Assembly (NCBI GenBank): GCA_019347785.1
Contig: JAHWKQ010000135.1
Span: forward strand, 1 to 6,305
Length of the DNA: 6,305 nt
Direction of reading: 5' to 3'
From: Actinomycetota bacterium
Lineage (GTDB): Bacteria > Actinomycetota > Nitriliruptoria > Euzebyales > Egibacteraceae
The notes beneath the pieces were generated by a model. It made no database searches and was not told the origin of the DNA. It saw only the letters and a program-made list of their open reading frames with translations. The translations under genes were made by a program, and so were the position numbers. Positions within the stretch are counted from its first letter, which is position 1. Each line of letters opens with the position of its first letter. Shown in pieces: positions 1 through 5,550 of the stretch.

Positions 1-29
1 CCTGCGCCTCCCAGCTCGGCCTGTACTGA
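1..29 (+). CDS. C-terminal end of an upstream gene (partial)
   Basis: Reading from base 3, the window opens with eight codons (CASQLGLY) followed by TGA at 27-29. Every third position in these codons is G or C, as in the other genes here, so this is probably the tail of a + strand gene starting outside the window. Too little is visible to suggest a product. An alternative reading in frame 1 stays open until a TGA at 97-99, overlapping the next start codon, but its codon usage looks poorer. Confidence 0.35.
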
Positions 30-51
30 GCAGCCCGCCCCGAACGCCCCG

Positions 52-68
52 ACCCTCCGGGGTAGGGT
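52..68 (+). promoter_or_regulatory. possible -10 element and small inverted repeat before the hydrolase
   Basis: TAGGGT at 63-68 fits the loose actinobacterial -10 pattern TAnnnT and lies about 28 bases before the GTG start. It forms the right arm of a short inverted repeat, ACCCT (52-56), seven-base loop, AGGGT (64-68). No good -35 is seen 17 bases upstream (CCGAAC at 40-45). The hairpin could instead belong to the end of the upstream gene. Confidence 0.25.
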
Positions 69-80
69 GACCGGCCCGCC

Positions 81-87
81 GAGGAGG
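81..87 (+). promoter_or_regulatory. ribosome binding site of the hydrolase
   Basis: GAGGAGG lies eight bases before the GTG at 96. It is a strong Shine-Dalgarno match and fixes that GTG as the start. Confidence 0.8.
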
Positions 88-95
88 TCGCCGTC

Positions 96-1031
96 GTGAC
101 GCAGCCCACCGGTCAGCCGATCGACGTTCCCCTGCCCGACGGACAGGTCCTGCGCGCGTTGCGGTGGGGCGGGCGGGGGCCGCTGGTGGTCGCCCTGCAC
201 GGCATCACGCAGTCCGCCGTCACCTTCCAGGCGATGGCCGAGCGGCTCGTGGGCGGGTCCGGCGACGCCGGGGCCGACAGCGAGGCCACGGTCGTCGCCC
301 CGGACCTGCGCGGCCGCGGCGGCAGCGCCGAGGTCCCCGGTCCCTACGGGATGGCCGTCCACGCCGGGGATGTCGCGGCCCTGCTCGACCACTTGGGAGC
401 CGACGAGGCGACCGTGGTGGGCCACTCCATGGGCGCGCAGGTGGCGGTCGTGTTCGCCGCGCGCCATCCGGCCCGCACGGTCCGCCTGGTGCTGGTCGAC
501 GGCGGCCTGCCCTTGCCGCGGCCACCGGAGGACCAGGTGGACGCCACCCTGGAGGCGGTCCTGGGCCCCGCGTTGGAGCGGTTGAGCCGCACGTTCTCCT
601 CCGTCGAGGAGTACCTGGACTACTGGCGCGCCCATCCCGCGTTCGCCCGGCCGGGCGTGTGGAACCGTCACGTCGAGGCGTGCATGCGCTACGACCTGGA
701 GGGCTCGGCGCCGTCGCTGCGCCCCCGTGTGTCGGAGGAGACGGTGCGGGCCGACGGGGCGGACACGCTCACGAGCCCCGAGCTGGACTCGGCGCTGCGG
801 GACCTGGCCTGCCCCGTGACGCTTCTGCGCGCGCCGAGGGGGATGCTCGACCAGCCCGAGCCGCTGCTGTCGGACGAGGCGGTCGCCCGTGCGCGGGCCG
901 CCGTCGGCGTGTTCGATGACGCCGTCGTGGAGGGCACGAACCACTACACGATCCTGCTGGGGGACCAGGGCGCCACCGCCGTGGCCGACCGCGTCCGCGC
1001 GCTGCTCGCGTCCGACCGCGCCTCCCGCTGA
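96..1031 (+). CDS. alpha/beta-fold hydrolase
   Basis: A complete 311-residue protein of the alpha/beta hydrolase superfamily, probably a cytoplasmic serine esterase, lipase or lactonase; no signal peptide or membrane segment is seen. The HG of the oxyanion loop is at 35-36 (ALHGIT), the strand and loop carrying PDLRGRG are at 69-75, and the nucleophile elbow is GHSMG at 109-113 with Ser111. A helical lid region covers roughly 140-230. The likely acid is Asp252 in the segment RAPRGMLDQPE, and the catalytic His is His283 in GTNHYTILLG. The length is normal for a single-domain member with a cap. The start is GTG at 96 because of the GAGGAGG eight bases upstream. The gene converges on the ATP-grasp ligase with only 24 bases between the stops. 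The substrate cannot be deduced; the fold is certain but families with this signature include esterases, haloperoxidase-like proteins and C-C hydrolases. Confidence 0.93.
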   Translation: MTQPTGQPIDVPLPDGQVLRALRWGGRGPLVVALHGITQSAVTFQAMAERLVGGSGDAGADSEATVVAPDLRGRGGSAEVPGPYGMAVHAGDVAALLDHLGADEATVVGHSMGAQVAVVFAARHPARTVRLVLVDGGLPLPRPPEDQVDATLEAVLGPALERLSRTFSSVEEYLDYWRAHPAFARPGVWNRHVEACMRYDLEGSAPSLRPRVSEETVRADGADTLTSPELDSALRDLACPVTLLRAPRGMLDQPEPLLSDEAVARARAAVGVFDDAVVEGTNHYTILLGDQGATAVADRVRALLASDRASR

Positions 1032-1047
1032 CGCCGCTGACGCCGTC

Positions 1048-1063
1048 CCGGCATCTCAGCCGG
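1048..1063. terminator. weak hairpin between convergent genes
   Basis: CCGGC (1048-1052) and GCCGG (1059-1063) form a five-base-pair GC stem around a six-base loop between the two convergent stop codons. The stem includes the ligase stop codon. No T-run follows on either strand, so it is at best a weak bidirectional terminator; hairpins this size are common by chance in such GC-rich DNA. Confidence 0.2.
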
Positions 1064-2564
1064 CGGGCGCGGTCCCGAGCGCGGCGACGGCCCGCCGGTA
1101 GATGTCGTCGGCATGCCCGGGCGAGTCGCCGATGCAGGTCATCCCGACCTTGCCGGAGGGGCGGACCGCACCCAGCAGGTGCAGAGTGGTCCCGGTGCGC
1201 GCCGCCGGGTCGAACAGCAGCCCCTCGTCGTCGAGGACGCGCATGACCCGCCAGGGCCTCGTGGGCCCGCCGGGGCGCGCGAGGCTGAGGTTGTCGGTCG
1301 CCACGTAGGCCTTGGCCACGCCGCCCGCGCGCAGCTCGCCGGTGTCCGGGTCGTAGACGCCGCCGGTGACCCCCCGGGCGATTCCGAAGGGGTGCGTCGT
1401 GCCGCCGACGCGCAGGTTGATCTCGCTCAGCCACACACGCGGCCGCGGGCCCCTGGGCGCCACGAGGAAGTCGATCGCGAAGTGGCCGATGACGCCCTCC
1501 TCAGCCAGGACGGCGGCGACGCGCCGGGCGCACGAGCGGATCTCCGAGCGGTACCGTGGGTCCGCGGGGAAGCGGCAGCCCAGGTAGACCTGGCCCAGGG
1601 GGTCACCGAGCATCTGGTCGTGGGTCGACAGCACGGCGACGCCCCCGCCCGGGGCGAGGCGCACCTGCACGCTGGGCGACGCGGCGGGGGCCTCGACCCA
1701 CTCCTCCACGACGGCCCCCTCGGCGGCGATCTTGGGCGCGTAGGAGTCCCAGCTCTCCTCCTCGGCGCAGAAGGTCGTGGGGGTGCGCGTCAGCGGGCCG
1801 GCGAGCCGGTCGAGGCGGATGGTGGCGTTGCCCTGGCCGGAGAAGCCGTGGTTGAGCTTGACCACCGCGGCCGTCGCCGGGCGGGGGCGCCGGTCGGCCA
1901 GGCGGCGCAGGCTCCTCTCGACGTCCTGCACCGACCGGAGGTCCTCCGATCCGTCCAGCACCGCCACGCCCGCCGCGCGGGCGACCTTGCGCGAGCCGCT
2001 CTTGGACCCCAGGTAGGCCAGGTCCGGGCGCGCCCCGTACAGCGGCAGTCCGGCGCGCTCGGCGAGCTCGCGCTCGAGCGGCGTGACGTTGAACGGCAGG
2101 GCGAACGCGTGGCCGGGGTCGCCGATGGCCTCCGACAGGCGTCCGAGCGCGGTGTCGTCGGCCAGCAGCGCGGCCGTCAGCCCGCGGGGATGGGGCGCGC
2201 CGGGAGACACCAGGCCCAGGCGGCGGCGGGCGTCGCCGGGGTCGGCCAGCAGGGACAGGTGGTAGTCCACGACCGCCGGGTCCATCGGCCGCGAGGTGAG
2301 GTAGACGATCCGCCGGCGGGGCAGGGCCAGCTGCAGCACCAGGTAGAGCAGGCGCTCCTCGTAGTGCTCGATGCCGCTGATCTTGCGCAGCTCGGCCGGC
2401 GGGAACGTGAGCGAGGGCAGCACGACGAGCGTGCCCCCGTCCACCTCCAGGGGGTCGCGCCCGCGCCAGCGCCGGACGAACCTGTCCTGCAGGGAGGCGA
2501 AGCCCCCGGCCGCGACCGGGACGCCGGCGGGCGCGCTACTCGCCGTGCACCTCCGGCGGCTCAC
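1056..2564 (-). CDS. PGM1-related ATP-grasp peptide ligase
   Basis: A 502-residue ATP-grasp enzyme resembling the family of PGM1, the ligase that joins peptide units in pheganomycin biosynthesis in Streptomyces. ATP-grasp ligases form an acyl-phosphate on a carboxylate and couple it to an amine. An N-terminal pre-ATP-grasp domain (about 20-180) contains VVLPSLTFPPAEL and the segment around KISGIEHYEERLLYLVLQL. The ATP-grasp domain shows the nucleotide-binding Lys236 in VVKLNHGFSGQGN with its glycine-rich loop, E287/E288 in VEEWVEA, Asp365 in GHFAIDF, and Glu381/Asn383 in SEINLRVGGTTHPF, the expected Mg-ATP ligands. A C-terminal domain (about 435-490, WRVMRV to HADDIYR) matches the small domain typical of this family. 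All catalytic residues appear present. The start is GTG at 2564, inside the aquaglyceroporin gene (29-bp overlap), with no clear Shine-Dalgarno; no ATG, GTG or TTG occurs in frame for some distance after it, so translation probably depends on coupling. The native substrates are unknown, and no biosynthetic cluster is visible. Confidence 0.85.
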   Translation of the reverse strand: MSRRRCTASSAPAGVPVAAGGFASLQDRFVRRWRGRDPLEVDGGTLVVLPSLTFPPAELRKISGIEHYEERLLYLVLQLALPRRRIVYLTSRPMDPAVVDYHLSLLADPGDARRRLGLVSPGAPHPRGLTAALLADDTALGRLSEAIGDPGHAFALPFNVTPLERELAERAGLPLYGARPDLAYLGSKSGSRKVARAAGVAVLDGSEDLRSVQDVERSLRRLADRRPRPATAAVVKLNHGFSGQGNATIRLDRLAGPLTRTPTTFCAEEESWDSYAPKIAAEGAVVEEWVEAPAASPSVQVRLAPGGGVAVLSTHDQMLGDPLGQVYLGCRFPADPRYRSEIRSCARRVAAVLAEEGVIGHFAIDFLVAPRGPRPRVWLSEINLRVGGTTHPFGIARGVTGGVYDPDTGELRAGGVAKAYVATDNLSLARPGGPTRPWRVMRVLDDEGLLFDPAARTGTTLHLLGAVRPSGKVGMTCIGDSPGHADDIYRRAVAALGTAPAG

Positions 2565-3405
2565 GACCGGGCTCGGCCGGCGTCGGATAGATCCAGCGGA
2601 AGGCCTTGAAGTAGAACAGCCCGCCGAGCAGTCCCCCCACGATCGTCGACACCGTCGGTATCCAGAACCCCCCTCGGGGACCGGGGAAGGCGATCTCCCC
2701 CCAGCCGGCGAGGAAGGCGAAGATCCGCGGCCCCAGGTCCCGGGCGGGGTTCAGGGCGGCCATGGACACCGGCGCCTCGTAGGCGACGAGGGCGGCGACG
2801 ACCAGGCCGATCATGGCGGGCCCGATGTTGGCCAGCGGCCGGCCGGCATTCATCTCCTCGATGATGTACAGGATGCCGAACAGCAGGAACGAAGTGATGA
2901 TGACCTCTGAGACGAACCAGGTCGCGGCCGGCACCTGCGCCCAGGCCTCCTGACCCGTCCCGATGATCGCCGGGTTGGGCGCGTACGTCGTGAAGACCAT
3001 GGCGCTCAGCTCGCTGCCCGGCTCACCTCGGGTGAGGTTCTCGGCGGACTCGAACTGCGCCAGGATACCGGCGAAGGCGACGTAGATCGCCACCGAGGCG
3101 GTGAACGCCCCCAGGATCTGGGCGGTCACGTAGGCGGGCACCTTGCGCCACTCCAACTGGCCGAACGTGGCCAGGGTGATGGTGACGGCCGGGTTGATGT
3201 GCGCGCCCGACACCGCCCCGCCGGCGTAGACCGCCAGCGACACGCCCAGGAACCACATGAGGCTCACGGCCCACAGGTCGTAGGACCCGGTCAGCACGGA
3301 GACCACGACGGCCCCGTTGCCGAACAGCATCAGGATGAAGGTCCCGACCCCCTCGGAGAGGCACTCGGCCATCAGTGTCCGCTGTGATGCGTCGTCTCCC
3401 GCCAC
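2536..3405 (-). CDS. aquaglyceroporin, MIP family (GlpF-like)
   Basis: An integral membrane channel of 289 residues that passes water and small uncharged solutes such as glycerol. It has the six-helix duplicated MIP layout: first half with AECLSEGVGTF (13-23) and GAHINPAVT (67-75), second half with ALNPARDLGPR (217-227). Both NPA boxes (71-73 and 219-221) are intact. The Asp after the second NPA-Arg (NPARD) and the WIPTVSTIVGGLLGGLFY end are typical of glycerol facilitators rather than strict water channels. A long loop of about 40 residues (119-160) separates the halves, as in GlpF-type proteins. I chose GTG at 3405 because AGGGAGG sits six bases upstream; ATG at 3372 (residue 12) has no good ribosome site, although a channel starting there would also be complete. 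The open frame continues upstream to 4098 but that part is antisense to the lipoprotein gene. The 3' end overlaps the ligase start, suggesting one transcript. Confidence 0.93.
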   Translation of the reverse strand: MAGDDASQRTLMAECLSEGVGTFILMLFGNGAVVVSVLTGSYDLWAVSLMWFLGVSLAVYAGGAVSGAHINPAVTITLATFGQLEWRKVPAYVTAQILGAFTASVAIYVAFAGILAQFESAENLTRGEPGSELSAMVFTTYAPNPAIIGTGQEAWAQVPAATWFVSEVIITSFLLFGILYIIEEMNAGRPLANIGPAMIGLVVAALVAYEAPVSMAALNPARDLGPRIFAFLAGWGEIAFPGPRGGFWIPTVSTIVGGLLGGLFYFKAFRWIYPTPAEPGREPPEVHGE

Positions 3406-3411
3406 GTCGTG

Positions 3412-3418
3412 CCTCCCT
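3412..3418 (-). promoter_or_regulatory. ribosome binding site of the aquaglyceroporin
   Basis: AGGGAGG on the minus strand lies six bases before GTG at 3405. It decides the start in favour of this GTG over the in-frame ATG at 3372 and over any start in the long upstream extension. Confidence 0.7.
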
Positions 3419-3465
3419 GTTCCGACCAGCCCCGCCGCCCGAGCCTTCCGCATACGGGGACGGCG

Positions 3466-3471
3466 TGTCAA
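3466..3471 (-). promoter_or_regulatory. possible -35 box for the aquaglyceroporin unit
   Basis: A perfect TTGACA reads on the minus strand, 60 bases before the GTG start. No convincing -10 follows at 16-18 bases (GAAGGC at 17); the nearest TA-containing hexamer, TATGCG (3454-3449), is only 11 bases away. It may be a promoter with a poor -10, or chance. Confidence 0.25.
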
Positions 3472-3493
3472 CCGACGCGGGAGACAGCTGGAT

Positions 3494-3522
3494 TTGCCCA
3501 TCAGTTTGGTTACCCTTACTTT
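3494..3522 (+). promoter_or_regulatory. promoter of the copper lipoprotein gene
   Basis: TTGCCC (3494-3499) and TACTTT (3517-3522) are separated by exactly 17 bases and lie in the most AT-rich stretch of the window, about 40 bases before the ATG at 3562. Both hexamers are partial matches to the sigma-70-type consensus. A start of transcription near 3529 would give a leader of about 33 bases containing the ribosome site. Confidence 0.5.
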
Positions 3523-3523
3523 A
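3505..3523 (+). promoter_or_regulatory. DtxR/IdeR-like iron box overlapping the -10
   Basis: The 19 bases TTTGGTTACCCTTACTTTA agree with the DtxR/IdeR operator consensus TWAGGTWAGSCTWACCTWA at 16 positions; the mismatches are at positions 3, 9 and 16. The site covers most of the spacer and the whole -10 of the lipoprotein promoter, where a metal-bound repressor would block polymerase. The dyad symmetry between its two halves is only partial. Regulation by iron (or manganese, for an MntR-type protein) is inference from the match and position. Confidence 0.45.
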
Positions 3524-3550
3524 TGGCCCACCGACACGCGCCGGCGCGCG

Positions 3551-3556
3551 AAGGAG
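3551..3556 (+). promoter_or_regulatory. ribosome binding site of the lipoprotein gene
   Basis: AAGGAG lies five bases before ATG at 3562. It sets the start at this ATG, directly ahead of the signal peptide, rather than at the earlier in-frame start near 3409. Confidence 0.75.
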
Positions 3557-3672
3557 CCGCCATGCTGACCCGGACCCGCCGACATCTGCCCACCCTGCTG
3601 CTCGCGTTGGCGCTCGGCGCGTCGGCATGCGGCTCCGACGATGGCGCGGACGTCCGCACGATCGGTGGTGAC

Positions 3673-3756
3673 AGCGGCTCGGCGTCGGCCAGCGGCTCGG
3701 CGTCGCACGCGTCGGGCTCGGCCAGCGGCTCGGCGTCGCACGCGTCGGGCTCGGCC
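3673..3756 (+). repeat. 33-bp tandem repeat in the lipoprotein linker
   Basis: Two identical 33-bp units (3691-3723 and 3724-3756) encode SGSASHASGSA twice. They are preceded by an 18-bp partial copy (3673-3690) that shares the first 15 bases of the unit, and followed by a degenerate continuation up to the TAG. The unit is a multiple of three, so copy number can change without shifting the frame. It forms a flexible spacer between the lipid anchor and the copper domain. Confidence 0.85.
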
Positions 3757-4028
3757 AGCGCGTCTGGCTCGTAGGCCTCGACCTGCCTCCCGGCCGGGGA
3801 GCAGGACGACTCGGTCGTGCCGGTCGAGGTGGGGCAGTGGTTCGTCGAGCCCGAGAACGATGACGTCCCTGAGGGCCAGGTCACCTTCGAGGTCCATAAC
3901 GTCGGCGGGCACACCCACGAGTTCGTCGTGGTGGCCGCCGAGGACACCGATGACCTGCAGGTCGAGGACGGCCAGGTGCAGGAGGACGCGCTGGGCGAGG
4001 ACGCGCTGGTCGGCGAGATCGAGGACAT

Positions 4029-4035
4029 CCCCCCC
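4029..4035 (+). other. C7 run at the frameshift in the cupredoxin gene
   Basis: Seven consecutive C, followed by GGG, encode Pro-Pro-Gly in the upstream frame. Removing one C gives I-P-P-G-E-T-C-A-G-T-F and joins the two halves of the cupredoxin domain without any missing residue. The run is both a typical place for an indel or a base-calling error and a proline CCC-C site where +1 slippage of the ribosome is known to occur. Confidence 0.7.
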
Positions 4036-4134
4036 GGGCGAGACCTGCGCGGGCACCTTCGAGATGGCGGCGGGCGAGTACCTGCTGCTGTGCAACATCG
4101 TCGAGGCCGAGCCCGACGGCGCGGTCGAGAGCCA

Positions 4135-5550
4135 CTACGAGGAGGGCATGGTCACCGAGTTCGAGGTTGGCTGAGGCCCGCCGGCCACACGGCGCGCCGA
4201 CCGCCATCCCCACACGGCCAGCGCCGCGACCGCGACGACCCACGCGGCGTGCAGCGTCCAGGTGACCCAGGTCACGTCGAGGTAGTCGGGCAGGGCGGGG
4301 GCGATCAGCCGGTACAGCGGGTCACCGGTGCGGGCGAAGTCCACGACCCAGGTGACGCGCCCGGCGAGGCCGTCGACCACGAGCCACGCGTAGCCGGCGA
4401 CCCCCAGGCCTCCCACGACCGCAAGCGCCCGGCGGGCGGGCGGATGCCCCCCCGTCCACCACGCCACCGCCAGCACCGCCAGCGGCAGCACGACCACGAC
4501 CTGGCGGCCCGGGAACCACCAGCCCTGCATCGTCAGCGCCACGAAGGTGGCGTTGAGCCAGCCGGCGGCGAGCGGCGCGGTCAGCGCCGCCCAGCCCCGT
4601 GGCCGCCGCCGCGCCACTGCGGCCAGCGCGGGGACCGCCAGTAGCCAGGCGGGCTGCCAGGCGGCGATGCCGAACCGGCGGCCGACGAGCAGCCCGAGGA
4701 GACGGGGGCTGCGGCCCGGATAGTCCGGGGAGAAGCCGACCACGCCCAGCTCGCCGCTGTCGACGAAGTGGTCGCCGCTGGAGTAGGGGGTCGGGCCCGT
4801 CCACACCAGCTCGTGCACCGCCAGGAACACGGCCCCGGCCGCGACCAGCCCCACCGTCAGCCCCAGGCCCGCCCAGGCGCGGCCCTGGCGGACGAGCCGC
4901 ACGACGGCGAGCAGCGCGAGCACGGCGGCGACCGGGACGTACTTGACCGACAGCCACGGCAGCGCGACGACGGCGCCCCCGAGCATCCACAGCCCGCCCC
5001 GGCCCAGCCGCCCGGTCACCGCCGCGACGGCGGCCGTCACCGCCAGCGCCGCCGGGAGCTCGGGATAGACCTGCGTGCCGTAGACGGCCAGCGGCGCCGA
5101 GCAGGCGAAGACGGCCACGCAGAGCCACGCCACCCGCGGCGGCACCTCGAGGCGCGCCACCGCCGTCCATGCCAGCAGCGCCGCCAGGGCGCCGGCCAGC
5201 GCGGCCAGGGTCAGCTTCGCGCCGACCCAGCCGGCCAGCGCCGAGCCGGGCGCCAGCAGCATCGGCAGCAGCGGGTCATGGGGGCTGACCCGCCGGCCGC
5301 CGGCCAGGGGGCGGGTCTGGACCGGCAGGGGCGCCTCGTGGAACGCGCGCCAGCGCCGGGCGGCCAGCTCGTCGGCGATGTCCAGGTCCCCGTCCTCGGC
5401 GAGGCTGATGGCCGACAGCAGGTACTGGGGCTCGTCGGCGGTCGTCCGCGCCCCGTACGTGGCCCGCACCGGCGCGCCCACGCCAGCCGCCAGGGCCGCG
5501 AGCACGGCCACGGACACCAGCAGCCGGGCGGGCACGCGTGCAGCGCCCAT
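4135..5550 (-). CDS. polytopic GT-C-like glycosyltransferase
   Basis: A 471-residue integral membrane protein with about 10-12 hydrophobic segments, from LLVSVAVLAALAAG (10-23) to a final segment near 435-450 (WVVAVAALAVWGW). The first outside loop holds TADEPQYLLSAISLAEDGD (38-55, about), with the Asp39-Glu40 pair placed where GT-C glycosyltransferases keep their acidic catalytic motif, followed by SPHDPLLPMLLAPG (89-102). Such enzymes move a sugar from a polyprenyl-phosphate donor to a glycan, lipid or protein on the outer face of the membrane. Donor and acceptor are not identifiable here. Length and topology are normal for the family. The ATG at 5550 shares its A with the stop of the upstream permease (TGATG), and there is no strong ribosome site, so coupled translation is likely. 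Its last 13 codons or so overlap the convergent cupredoxin gene. An unclassified membrane protein is the alternative reading. Confidence 0.75.
   Translation of the reverse strand: MGAARVPARLLVSVAVLAALAAGVGAPVRATYGARTTADEPQYLLSAISLAEDGDLDIADELAARRWRAFHEAPLPVQTRPLAGGRRVSPHDPLLPMLLAPGSALAGWVGAKLTLAALAGALAALLAWTAVARLEVPPRVAWLCVAVFACSAPLAVYGTQVYPELPAALAVTAAVAAVTGRLGRGGLWMLGGAVVALPWLSVKYVPVAAVLALLAVVRLVRQGRAWAGLGLTVGLVAAGAVFLAVHELVWTGPTPYSSGDHFVDSGELGVVGFSPDYPGRSPRLLGLLVGRRFGIAAWQPAWLLAVPALAAVARRRPRGWAALTAPLAAGWLNATFVALTMQGWWFPGRQVVVVLPLAVLAVAWWTGGHPPARRALAVVGGLGVAGYAWLVVDGLAGRVTWVVDFARTGDPLYRLIAPALPDYLDVTWVTWTLHAAWVVAVAALAVWGWRSARRVAGGPQPTSNSVTMPSS

Larger units (their letters stand above)
3406..3561. 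other. divergent intergenic region
   Basis: This 156-bp gap between the aquaglyceroporin (left, minus) and the copper lipoprotein (right, plus) is the longest non-coding stretch in the window. Its right half (about 3488-3525) is clearly richer in A and T than the rest and carries the + strand promoter and iron-box-like site. Its left half carries the minus-strand TTGACA and ribosome site. It is the only place in the window that looks like a two-way regulatory region. Confidence 0.7.
3562..4174 (+). pseudogene. cupredoxin-domain lipoprotein, interrupted by TAG and a frameshift
   Basis: Read through its two lesions, this is one 203-residue exported copper-binding lipoprotein. A lipoprotein signal peptide (MLTRTRRH, hydrophobic LLLALALGASA) ends at Cys23. 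It is followed by an acidic patch, a Ser/Ala/Gly/His repeat linker (about 38-70) and a cupredoxin domain (about 85-203). The type-1 copper ligands are recognisable: His119 in GGHTHEFVVV, Cys177 in YLLLCNI, His191 in ESHYEEGM and Met196. Two lesions interrupt it. TAG at 3772-3774 (codon 71) stops the intact lipoprotein part after 70 residues, although the same frame continues straight into the cupredoxin. A seven-C run at 4029-4035 appears to carry one extra C, moving the last 46 residues, with Cys177, His191 and Met196, to the next frame. An internal GTG at 3817 could start the domain but would lack export and the end. The role would be extracytoplasmic electron transfer or metal binding. It may be a true pseudogene, a gene with sequence errors, or, less likely, recoded. 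The 3' end overlaps the convergent glycosyltransferase gene by 40 bp. Confidence 0.72.

Noticed and set aside
220..525. Minus-strand open frame inside the hydrolase
   Set aside because: Arg/Pro-rich translation opposite a clear alpha/beta hydrolase; no start signal or motif.
1113..2609. 498-codon + strand open frame opposite the ATP-grasp ligase
   Set aside because: Its translation is rich in Arg, Gly, Ala and Pro without recognisable motifs, whereas the minus strand encodes a protein with all ATP-grasp residues. Long antisense frames are expected at this GC content.
3449..3471. TTGACA plus TATGCG as a complete minus-strand promoter
   Set aside because: The spacer is only 11 bases, too short for sigma-70-type promoters, so only the -35-like box is kept at low confidence.
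3409..3561. In-frame N-terminal extension of the lipoprotein from 3409
   Set aside because: It would place about 50 residues before the signal peptide and cross the promoter; AAGGAG before ATG at 3562 supports the later start.
3406..4098. Long upstream extension of the aquaglyceroporin frame, giving a 520-residue protein
   Set aside because: The extension is antisense to the lipoprotein and cupredoxin region, is arginine-rich and low complexity, and runs through the promoter region. AGGGAGG before GTG at 3405 gives a better start, and the channel is complete from there.
3817..4644. Cupredoxin first half read on without the frameshift to a 275-residue protein
   Set aside because: After about 4040 the translation becomes Arg/Gly-rich and loses the domain, while the next frame continues it exactly. 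The part past 4174 is antisense to the glycosyltransferase.
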